From an uncultured Collinsella sp. (GTDB lineage: Bacteria > Actinomycetota > Coriobacteriia > Coriobacteriales > Coriobacteriaceae): 6,689 nucleotides of DNA. Below the pieces are notes generated by a model. That model did no database searches and was not told where the DNA came from. It worked only from the letters and a program-made list of their open reading frames with translations. Location: NCBI GenBank assembly GCA_902462065.1, contig CABQAK010000065.1:1-6689 (forward strand), given 5' to 3'. This document shows, piece by piece, positions 1 to 5,629 of the stretch. Position 1 is the first letter of the stretch. The number at the start of each line of letters is the position of its first letter. The position numbers and the translations under genes were made by a program.

Positions 1-946
1 CTGCCGCCGCCTGGCGCTCGCGCAGGCGCTTGCCCAAAACACCGCCGATCAGCCCGCTCGAAAGGCCCGCGCCCAGCAGCGCCTCGGCCCCAGCGGCAAT
101 GCCTTTACCCATAGAGCCCGCGACGCCGCCGATTGAAAACATATAGCCCTCGACTTTGGCCGCCACCGCGAGCTCGGTGGGCACCGGAGCGCCCGTGAGC
201 CGATATCGACGCATGCGGCACTCATAGATCACATTGCTCGGCTCCATCGAAAAGCCCTGAATCGCAAAGTCGTTTGCCGCCTCGCGCTTTACGCAGGCAC
301 GCTCGCGCTCGATATCGAGCGCCGCGCTCGATGGGTACGGTTGCTCGGCAACAACCTCTGCCCGCGCGCCCAGCCGTGCTGCACAGGCCTGAGCCAGCTC
401 GTCGCAAGCTGACTCCACGTGCACAAACACCTTGCGTTCGGTTTGCGTGGGGATACGCTTGGCAACGGCGCCCGCATCCACGTAGCAGAGCTCGGAGCGG
501 TACATAACCCGCTCACCCATCGGACCCGCCGCCGTCACGCCAACCGAAATCGGGCAGTCGAAACTGCCGCTGCGCTCAAGATGCGCCTCTTCGATATGCC
601 AGCCCCGCGGCAGCGCCACCTGCGCGAGTGCCTGGCCGCCAGAGGTATCGCATGCGGCATGAAGCTCAAGGTCACCGATGTGAGGCGTATCCGTCGTGGC
701 CGCGTCACGAGACGACGACGCGACGCCGGCAGTCTCCACCGGCGCATCGGCCGGCGCGTCCACGCTCGGGTCGCCGCCTTCGTCCGCATCGTCATCGGCA
801 GTCGCCCCATCTGTAGCCCCCACGGCGCCCGAGTAGCTCACAACGTCCTCAAGTCGGACGCCGCACCCCGGGCAAAATCGCACCGGCACGCCGGCGACCC
901 GAGGCAGCTGCGCCCCACACGCCGGGCAGAATCTCAAGTCACTCAT
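1..946 (-). CDS. Zinc-ribbon protein of unknown function, 3' end beyond window
   Basis: An open frame of 315 complete codons runs from the ATG at 946-944 through the left edge without a stop, so the C-terminus is missing. The N-terminus has two CxxC pairs (C7/C10 and C25/C28, as CPACG and CPGCG) that form a compact zinc ribbon. An Ala/Asp-rich, probably disordered linker follows at about residues 40-90, then a globular region with no family I recognise. The visible end (about residues 265-305) is rich in Gly and Ala and could be a membrane-contacting or amphipathic stretch. An in-frame ATG lies three codons upstream (955-953), but a GGGG run 9 bases before the ATG at 946 fits that start better. 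It lies 20 bases after the stop of the membrane-anchored gene at 967-1416, so the two are probably cotranscribed. The coding status is firm; the role is unknown. Zinc-ribbon proteins of this general build are often annotated only as zinc-ribbon domain-containing. Confidence 0.85.
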   Translation of the reverse strand, partial: MSDLRFCPACGAQLPRVAGVPVRFCPGCGVRLEDVVSYSGAVGATDGATADDDADEGGDPSVDAPADAPVETAGVASSSRDAATTDTPHIGDLELHAACDTSGGQALAQVALPRGWHIEEAHLERSGSFDCPISVGVTAAGPMGERVMYRSELCYVDAGAVAKRIPTQTERKVFVHVESACDELAQACAARLGARAEVVAEQPYPSSAALDIERERACVKREAANDFAIQGFSMEPSNVIYECRMRRYRLTGAPVPTELAVAAKVEGYMFSIGGVAGSMGKGIAAGAEALLGAGLSSGLIGGVLGKRLRERQAAA

Positions 947-966
947 CCCGTACATCCCCAATTTCG

Positions 967-1416
967 TTAGCTGTTTTTGATCGCGGCAAGCTGCCGCCAT
1001 AACTCATCGGCACCGTTAAGTCGGTACGCCGTCTTATCGAGAACGATGTTTTTGCCCTCAAGTTCTACCGATTGCTCCGAGCCATCCGTATAGACAAAGA
1101 CGAGCGTTCGACCGGCATCGCTCATCCGCTCATCCACCGCATCCCCCACGGTGCAGCCATCGAGCGCGGCAAAAGTCGATGCGACCAGTTCAGCATCGTC
1201 GGTCTCATAGACCGTCCGCGCCTCCCCGTCCTCGATAAGCTTGACCGCCACCGGAACGGCAGCGCAATCGTTGAGCGACACTTGCGCGGCAGTCTTTCCT
1301 TGAGCGCCATGGTCGCCGGCAACGTAAACTCGCATGATTGTCACCGCCGCGGCAAAGACCACCACGGCGATAAGCGCGCCCGCAGTTTTATTAGACGCGC
1401 AACCCCGAGACGCCAT
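967..1416 (-). CDS. Small membrane-anchored hypothetical protein
   Basis: The product is 149 residues. A single hydrophobic segment at about residues 12-32 (TAGALIAVVVFAAAVTIM) lies close to the N-terminus after a short basic lead, which suggests a signal anchor with the remaining ~115 residues outside the membrane. Cys6 lies before the hydrophobic core, so this is not a standard lipobox. The C-terminal part looks like a small alpha/beta fold of alternating strands (VAVKLIEDGEARTVYETDD, TLVFVYTDGSEQSVELEG). It resembles small extracytoplasmic DUF5301-like domains, but I cannot assign it with certainty. The start is well supported: GGAGGGGG at 1424-1431 (minus sense) sits 7 bases before the ATG at 1416. 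It is first in a two-gene unit with the zinc-ribbon gene at 946 and is insulated from the upstream regulator by a terminator, so it should have its own promoter in 1417-1518. Confidence 0.85.
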   Translation of the reverse strand: MASRGCASNKTAGALIAVVVFAAAVTIMRVYVAGDHGAQGKTAAQVSLNDCAAVPVAVKLIEDGEARTVYETDDAELVASTFAALDGCTVGDAVDERMSDAGRTLVFVYTDGSEQSVELEGKNIVLDKTAYRLNGADELWRQLAAIKNS

Positions 1417-1518
1417 AGGTGCACCCCCTCCGTTCTGCTCTGCTCAGCATCACATTCATATGCCTTTGAGCACCAAAACGGCAGGTGACAAATGTCTCAT
1501 ATTCATATTTTTGCAGGT
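1417..1518 (-). promoter_or_regulatory. Leader region of the two-gene minus-strand unit
   Basis: This comparatively AT-rich stretch lies between the luxR terminator and the small membrane-anchored gene, and it must hold that unit's promoter if the terminator is efficient. On the minus strand I see a -35-like TTGTCA at 1489-1494, but no -10 hexamer at normal spacing; TATGAAT-like sequences occur at wrong distances. Near the gene is a strong ribosome binding site, GGAGGGGG, at 1424-1431. The region is called from its position rather than from a clear promoter match. Confidence 0.3.
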
Positions 1519-1559
1519 AAAAAACCACCACAAAGGTGCCTGTCCCCTTTGTGGTGGTT
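1519..1559 (-). terminator. Rho-independent terminator of the luxR gene, REP-like palindrome
   Basis: A perfect 14-bp inverted repeat (arms 1523-1536 and 1546-1559) encloses a 9-base loop. Read on the minus strand it begins 2 bases after the luxR stop codon and ends in a run of six T (1524-1519, the first two within the stem), which is the classic intrinsic terminator form. Read on the plus strand there is no T-tract, so it acts only for minus-strand transcription. The arms and loop contain the motif GGTGCCTGTCCCC (reverse complement GGGGACAGGCACC). From general knowledge this occurs in dispersed intergenic palindromes of many bacteria, so the terminator may be a co-opted REP-like element. 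Confidence 0.9.
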
Positions 1560-1561
1560 AG

Positions 1562-3109
1562 CTAGTCTTGGGGTGTCCAGGACCAGAAGAAGTTGATGAG
1601 GGCTACGCGCGAGGAGGCACCGGTCTTTTTGTTGATCGAAGCGATGTGGCGATAGAGCGTGGAGCGCGAAAGGAAGAGTGCCGCTGCCACGTCCTGCACG
1701 CTGTCGTCCGAAACGACCAGTGCCTCCAGAACATCGCGCTCGCGCTTGGTGAGCCCAAAGGCGGCAACGAAGCCATCGAGCCGATCGTCAAACGAAAGCT
1801 CCGGCGCCTCCAGGGGCACCGTGTCGGCCTGGCCGGGCTCACAGCTCACGCCAAGATCGTCGGTGGCAAGCGCCAGCCCGCTGTGCGTCGCCTCGCCCTC
1901 ACCGTCTTGTCCAAACTGTCCTAACAGCGAAATCGCGATGCCGACAAACAGCACGAGCACGACGCTCACTGCCGCCAGCACGTTTTGACTCGAGATAATC
2001 GCCACCGCCGGAGCCGTCACGAGTATCGAGCAAACATTGTTGATAACACGGCCTATGCACGGCCACAGATACGCCCAGCGGGCATACATCGAAATCGCGG
2101 CGAACTTCGCGGTGAAGAACACCACGAAAAAGCCCGTGCCAAGGTAAAAGATAATCGTGGCGACAAGCGTGTTGCCACCGTTGCCATCGGTGATAAGCAC
2201 AAAGAACGAGAGCGTGGACAGCATGGCGGCGCACGTCATGATGATATTCATATACGAACGCCCACGCAGGTCATACAGGACGCCGGCGGCAAGGGCGCTC
2301 ACAACCAGCAACAAGCGCGGCCAGTCGCCCAGATCGATAGCGCCAGCGGCATGCGAGGTCGTAAGGCCGGCATTGAGGGCTGCGAACACGCCGGTGAGGC
2401 AAGCGGTCGCCACCGTCAGACGCACCACGGCACCCTGAAAGGCCGCCTTTGCCTCGGGGTCATCGTGCCACCTGGCGCCACGCTCCGACGCATCGACCGA
2501 TAGCTCGGCAATCTCGACCTCGAACTCGAGCGCAGGCTCATCACGCAATTTAGCGCGGCGGGCACCGTGAAGCAGCCCCACCAGCGCAATCGCGCAGGCA
2601 ATGAGAACAGACTGCTGGGGAATGCCCGCAGGCATCACCATATGGTTGAGCACCTGCACCAAAATGCCCGCAGCATAGGAAACCGCCACGGCACGCGCCA
2701 GGCAGGGCGTCTGCGCAAAACGCCGCGCAAGATTGGCATGGGCGGTCGATCCGCAATAGCCCAGGGCGCAGCACGCCACCAGGCCGCCGGCAATTACCAC
2801 CTCAAACCGCACTGCCATAATCATCAGCAGCAACGCCGATACCAACAGCACGCCTGTAATATCGCTCGTCGCATCGATCGCCTGGGGATGGCGATAGTAC
2901 AGAAATGGGCGCACGAAAAAGCCAATCACGCTCGCGCCGACAACGATGCTCTCGTAGATGACGACCTCACTCGATAGCACGAACTCGGCTATGCGCACAT
3001 CAAAGAGATACTCGCACGCCAAAAACGTGAAGAAGAACAGCGCCAGGCATATAATCTCCCGAATGCCCCGACGCAAATATGCGGTTGTGTCTCCGATGCC
3101 CCCCCCCAT
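1562..3109 (-). CDS. LuxR-family regulator with twelve-helix membrane domain
   Basis: The 515-residue product is a membrane-bound transcription regulator. Residues 1-400 hold about twelve hydrophobic helices in two blocks of six, separated by a charged cytosolic loop near residues 180-225 (containing PALEFEVEIAEL). An acidic linker follows, then a C-terminal LuxR/GerE helix-turn-helix at about 451-510: LTKRERDVLEAL, then VQDVAAALFLSRSTLYRHI, then INKKTGASSR, matching the family pattern of a recognition helix followed by KxG..SR. No receiver or PAS domain is present, so the membrane part probably senses the signal; the ligand is unknown. This architecture is typical of Coriobacteriia. I chose the ATG at 3109 because GGGGG at 3116-3120 lies 6 bases upstream. 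A TTG at 3130 would add seven residues but has no ribosome binding site. The first codons fall in a G9 tract. The gene is monocistronic, with its own terminator, and is divergent from the zinc-finger/SPFH genes. Such regulators often control adjacent genes, but no operator proves this here. Confidence 0.93.
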   Translation of the reverse strand: MGGGIGDTTAYLRRGIREIICLALFFFTFLACEYLFDVRIAEFVLSSEVVIYESIVVGASVIGFFVRPFLYYRHPQAIDATSDITGVLLVSALLLMIMAVRFEVVIAGGLVACCALGYCGSTAHANLARRFAQTPCLARAVAVSYAAGILVQVLNHMVMPAGIPQQSVLIACAIALVGLLHGARRAKLRDEPALEFEVEIAELSVDASERGARWHDDPEAKAAFQGAVVRLTVATACLTGVFAALNAGLTTSHAAGAIDLGDWPRLLLVVSALAAGVLYDLRGRSYMNIIMTCAAMLSTLSFFVLITDGNGGNTLVATIIFYLGTGFFVVFFTAKFAAISMYARWAYLWPCIGRVINNVCSILVTAPAVAIISSQNVLAAVSVVLVLFVGIAISLLGQFGQDGEGEATHSGLALATDDLGVSCEPGQADTVPLEAPELSFDDRLDGFVAAFGLTKRERDVLEALVVSDDSVQDVAAALFLSRSTLYRHIASINKKTGASSRVALINFFWSWTPQD

Positions 3110-3144
3110 GGTTAACCCCCGGCCGCTCAATTGTCTGGAATTCC

Positions 3145-3150
3145 ATTTTA
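3145..3150 (-). promoter_or_regulatory. Candidate -10 element of the luxR gene
   Basis: On the minus strand TAAAAT matches five of six positions of TATAAT. It lies 35 bases before the ATG at 3109, giving a short leader that includes the GGGGG ribosome binding site. No good -35 hexamer exists at 16-18 bases. TTGAGA occurs only 12 bases upstream, so the promoter may be weak or activator-dependent. A perfect 10-base palindrome, TGGAATTCCA (3136-3145), abuts it downstream. This is inferred from pattern alone. Confidence 0.25.
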
Positions 3151-3279
3151 ATAAAGAACCAGTCTCAATATCGAAGCCAGGCTCGAAATGTTGCCAATTC
3201 GACCCCAGCCGTCCACATCACGCCGCGATTTTGAGCCGCATGGACCAGAAGGGACGCGCGCGATCTCTAGCTCGGCCAG

Positions 3280-3325
3280 GAGTGTCTCCAACTACCACTC
3301 ATTTAAGTACGTCCCCAATGAGTGG
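3280..3325. repeat. REP-like hairpin unit A
   Basis: The unit begins with GAGTGTCTCC (3280-3289), followed by a perfect 9-bp inverted repeat: CCACTCATT (3295-3303) and AATGAGTGG (3317-3325). The 13-base loop is TAAGTACGTCCCC. The core TTTAAGTACGTCCCCAAT (3302-3319) matches unit B at 17 of 18 bases. There is no T-tract on either side, so a terminator role is unlikely. The GTCCCC core is shared with unit B and with the hairpin after luxR. Confidence 0.8.
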
Positions 3326-3330
3326 CCGAA

Positions 3331-3378
3331 GAGTGTCCCCCGCGACTAGTCGTTTAAGAACGTCCCCAATAACTAGTC
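3331..3378. repeat. REP-like hairpin unit B
   Basis: This is the second copy, offset exactly 51 bases from unit A, beginning with GAGTGTCCCC (3331-3340). Its stem arms are GACTAGTCGTT (3344-3354) and AATAACTAGTC (3368-3378), pairing over 10 of 11 positions with one mismatch and one G-T pair. The core is TTTAAGAACGTCCCCAAT (3353-3370). The stem sequence is unlike that of unit A although the loop is almost the same, so pairing is conserved while sequence is not. A shorter TGTGTCCC at 3391-3398 may be the remnant of a third unit. Confidence 0.78.
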
Positions 3379-3496
3379 AAAAATGGGCCATGTGTCCCAG
3401 TTGTGGAGACTCGTTGAGCCGTCTGGGTATCGTGAAAGATCGCACACTCCCCCATCATCAAAAGTGACACACGCTACCTGTTGATGGGAGGCAGCC

Positions 3497-4234
3497 ATGG
3501 GCTTCTTTGACAAGATGTTCGAGAAGAAAGAGTGCGCGATTTGCGGTACCGAGCTGGGACTTCTAGGTAAGACAAAAATCAATGAAGGCTACCTGTGCAA
3601 AGAGTGCGCCGGCAAGCTCTCCCCCTACTTTCACGGCTATCGCTCCAGCACCGCGGACGATATCCGTGAGCAACTCGCCTACCGCGAGGCCAACGCCGAG
3701 CGCCTGTCTTCGTTCAACCCCACGCGCACGCTTTCTGCCGGGCGCACCAATATTATGCTCGATGAGGACGCGGGCCTGCTGATCATCACTTCGCAGAGCC
3801 GCTGGCGCGACGCCAATCCCGACATCATCGAGTTCTCGCAGGTACTCGGCTGCGATATGGATATCGACGAGCAACGCACCGAGATCTATCGCGAGACCAA
3901 GGACGGCGAGCGCGAGAGCTACAACCCGCCGCGCTACGACCTGGATTACGACTTTAATCTGACCATCCATGTCAACACGCCGTACTTTACCGAGATCAAC
4001 CTGCGCGTGAACGACTCCACCATCGATCAGCGCGGCTCCATCGAATACCGCGAGGCCAAGCGCCAGGCAACCGAGGTCCGCGATGCGCTGGTGCAGCTGC
4101 GCCAGGAGACGCGCGACAGCGTCGTGGCCGCCAAGGCCCCCAAGACCGCGGTGACCTGCCCCTTCTGCGGAGCCACCACCATTCCCGATGCCAGCGGGCG
4201 CTGCGAATACTGCGGCGGCGCCATCGGCGCATAG
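3497..4234 (+). CDS. DUF4428-type zinc-finger protein
   Basis: The product is 245 residues and has no membrane segment or signal peptide, so it is probably cytosolic. The N-terminus holds a four-cysteine finger (C13/C16 and C34/C37) with the LGLLGKTKINEGYLCKEC pattern and the following KLSP, typical of DUF4428. A middle domain of about 170 residues (about 45-215) is rich in beta strands and acidic residues; its precise function is unknown. A second zinc ribbon closes the protein (C221/C224 and C236/C239, as CPFCG and CEYCG). The ATG at 3497 follows GGGAGG (3486-3491) at 5 bases. It is the first of three closely spaced plus-strand genes, with the next starting 24 bases after its stop. DUF4428 proteins occur with TFIIB-type zinc-ribbon and SPFH proteins in other Gram-positive genomes, so it is likely an accessory of that membrane module. 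A conventional role is not established. Confidence 0.92.
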   Translation: MGFFDKMFEKKECAICGTELGLLGKTKINEGYLCKECAGKLSPYFHGYRSSTADDIREQLAYREANAERLSSFNPTRTLSAGRTNIMLDEDAGLLIITSQSRWRDANPDIIEFSQVLGCDMDIDEQRTEIYRETKDGERESYNPPRYDLDYDFNLTIHVNTPYFTEINLRVNDSTIDQRGSIEYREAKRQATEVRDALVQLRQETRDSVVAAKAPKTAVTCPFCGATTIPDASGRCEYCGGAIGA

Positions 4235-4258
4235 CCCCCGGCACGGAAAGGACCGATC

Positions 4259-5581
4259 ATGGCCTTCGAGAGCGTTAACTATCAGTGCCCTGCCTGCGGT
4301 GGCCCCTTGCATTTTGCAAGCGCCGAGCAAAAGCTCGTCTGCGACTACTGCGACTCGCGCTTTGAAGTCGAAGAAGTCGAGGCCCTCTATCGCGAGCGCC
4401 AGGACAAGGCCGACGCCAAAGCCGATGCGGCAGCCGCAACGCCCAAGCCCGTCGCCGACGACGCGGTGCAGGAGCTTGCCCAAAACGCCGGCTACATCTG
4501 CTCGTCGTGCGGCGCCGAGCTCGTGTCCGACGGCACCGTCGCCGTCACCACCTGCCCGTACTGCGGCAACTCCGCCGTGGCGCCCGGTCAGCTCTCGGGC
4601 GACTTCTCGCCCGACCTGGTGATTCCGTTTAAGCTCGGGCGCAACGACGTCACGGCCGCACTCAAGGAGCACTACAAGGGCAAGATCTTGCTGCCCAAGA
4701 GCTTTGTCACCGGCAACCACATCGACGAGGTCCAAGGTGTCTACGTGCCGTTTTGGCTCTACGGCGCCCGCGTTGACGGCGAAGTGTGCTTTGACGCGAC
4801 CAACGAGACCGTGACCGAGGAATCCGATCGCACCGTCACGACCACCGACCACTACGATGCCTATCGCAAGGGCAATATCTCGTTTAAGCGCGTGCCCGTC
4901 GACGGATCGTCCAAGATGCCCGACGGCCACATGGACGCCATCGAGCCGTTTGACTACGACGCACTGCGTCCGTTCTCGGTCGCATATATGCCCGGCTACA
5001 TCGCCAACCGTTACGACGAGGACTGCGAGACCTGCAAGGCGCGCGCCGAGCGCCGTATGGAAGAAAGCACGATCTCGGCCCTGCGCGAGACCGTCGTCGA
5101 CGAATACGACGATGCCACGGTCGAAAGCAAGCAGCTCGACTACACCTGGGAAGACAGCGACTACGCCCTGTTCCCCGTCTGGATGCTCTCCACCTCGTGG
5201 AACGGCAAGAGCTACCTGTTTGCCATGAACGGCCAGACCGGCCGCTTGGTCGGCGAGCTCCCCTGCTCCAAGCCCAAGCTCGCCATCGCCTCGGTGCTGT
5301 TCTTTATGATCGGATTTATCCTCTCCCAGATTCTCTTTATGGGGGAATACGCCTTCGATCCGGATTACCTCACCTTTGATATCGAGGGCATCCTCATCAA
5401 TATCATCGCGCCGCTGATCATCGTGATTATCGGAGACGTGCTACTGGTAGGCCAGCTCAAGACGGCCAACGAAGCAACCCATGCCGATGAGTATTGTGGC
5501 GAGCTCGACCTGACCGAGAAACACGACACCTTCAGCCATACCGAGACCACCGTTGTCATGAAAGACGACAAGGACGACTAA
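4259..5581 (+). CDS. TFIIB-type zinc-ribbon membrane protein, YdjG-like
   Basis: The product is 440 residues. Two zinc ribbons lie at the N-terminus: C10/C13 with C28/C31, and C81/C84 with C99/C102, joined by a charged, Ala/Lys/Asp-rich linker. The large middle domain (about 115-335) carries landmarks of this family: VPFWLY at 163-168, YALFPVWML at 302-310 and NGQTGRLVGELP from 324. Two hydrophobic helices follow at about 341-361 and 377-397, then a hydrophilic acidic tail. Two helices place both ends on the same side, presumably the cytosol, with the ribbons available to bind partners. B. subtilis YdjG has a related zinc-ribbon and membrane build and acts with the SPFH protein YdjI and the PspA homologue YdjF; here the SPFH gene follows directly. 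Homologues are sometimes misnamed as primosomal helicases, but no helicase motifs are present. GGAAAGGA stands 6 bases before the ATG. The family call is good; the direct homology to YdjG is inferred. Confidence 0.92.
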   Translation: MAFESVNYQCPACGGPLHFASAEQKLVCDYCDSRFEVEEVEALYRERQDKADAKADAAAATPKPVADDAVQELAQNAGYICSSCGAELVSDGTVAVTTCPYCGNSAVAPGQLSGDFSPDLVIPFKLGRNDVTAALKEHYKGKILLPKSFVTGNHIDEVQGVYVPFWLYGARVDGEVCFDATNETVTEESDRTVTTTDHYDAYRKGNISFKRVPVDGSSKMPDGHMDAIEPFDYDALRPFSVAYMPGYIANRYDEDCETCKARAERRMEESTISALRETVVDEYDDATVESKQLDYTWEDSDYALFPVWMLSTSWNGKSYLFAMNGQTGRLVGELPCSKPKLAIASVLFFMIGFILSQILFMGEYAFDPDYLTFDIEGILINIIAPLIIVIIGDVLLVGQLKTANEATHADEYCGELDLTEKHDTFSHTETTVVMKDDKDD

Positions 5582-5629
5582 GCAATCCAACCAATACCAC
5601 CCGGCCTTTGACGAGAAAGGAAGATCACC

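Larger units (their letters stand above)
3110..3496. other. Divergent intergenic region with REP-like hairpins, no gene
   Basis: This stretch of 387 bases separates the minus-strand luxR gene from the plus-strand zinc-finger/SPFH genes. It should hold promoters for both directions. Short open frames run through it, but none has a convincing ribosome binding site or a recognisable product. It contains a candidate luxR -10 with nearby palindromes (3136-3145 and 3171-3186), two REP-like hairpin units (3280-3378) and a 5' leader just before 3497. I could not identify a convincing -35/-10 pair for the plus-strand genes. A 7-base inverted repeat, GTCTCCA at 3284-3290 and TGGAGAC at 3404-3410, brackets the hairpin units and may mark the extent of an inserted element, although seven bases could match by chance. 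Confidence 0.7.

Noticed and set aside
419..970. Plus-strand open frame of 183 codons
   Set aside because: It is antisense to the left-edge zinc-ribbon gene. The product is Arg/His-rich, as expected of a shadow frame, and the minus-strand frame has paired CxxC motifs and a spaced Shine-Dalgarno sequence.
3110..3130. Seven-codon N-terminal extension of luxR from a TTG start
   Set aside because: No Shine-Dalgarno sequence precedes the TTG, while the ATG at 3109 has GGGGG at 6 bases.
3280..3378. CRISPR array or transcription terminators in the intergenic repeats
   Set aside because: There are only two full units, no spacers of uniform length between fixed repeats, differing stems and no T-tract after either hairpin.
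2958..3467. Plus-strand open frame of 169 codons across the start of luxR and the intergenic region
   Set aside because: It begins inside luxR on the opposite strand and crosses the hairpin repeats. It has no ribosome binding site or domain, and its Ser/Arg/Pro-rich product looks non-coding.
3563..4930. Minus-strand open frame of 455 codons
   Set aside because: It lies antisense across the DUF4428 gene and the YdjG-like gene, both with clear zinc-binding motifs and ribosome binding sites. Its product is a low-information mix of Gly, Ala, Val, Asp and Leu, typical of the mirrored frame in GC-rich genes.
5582..5629. Terminator or promoter between the membrane gene and the SPFH gene
   Set aside because: The 48-base gap contains no stable inverted repeat with a T-tract and no good promoter hexamers; it fits an internal operon spacer.
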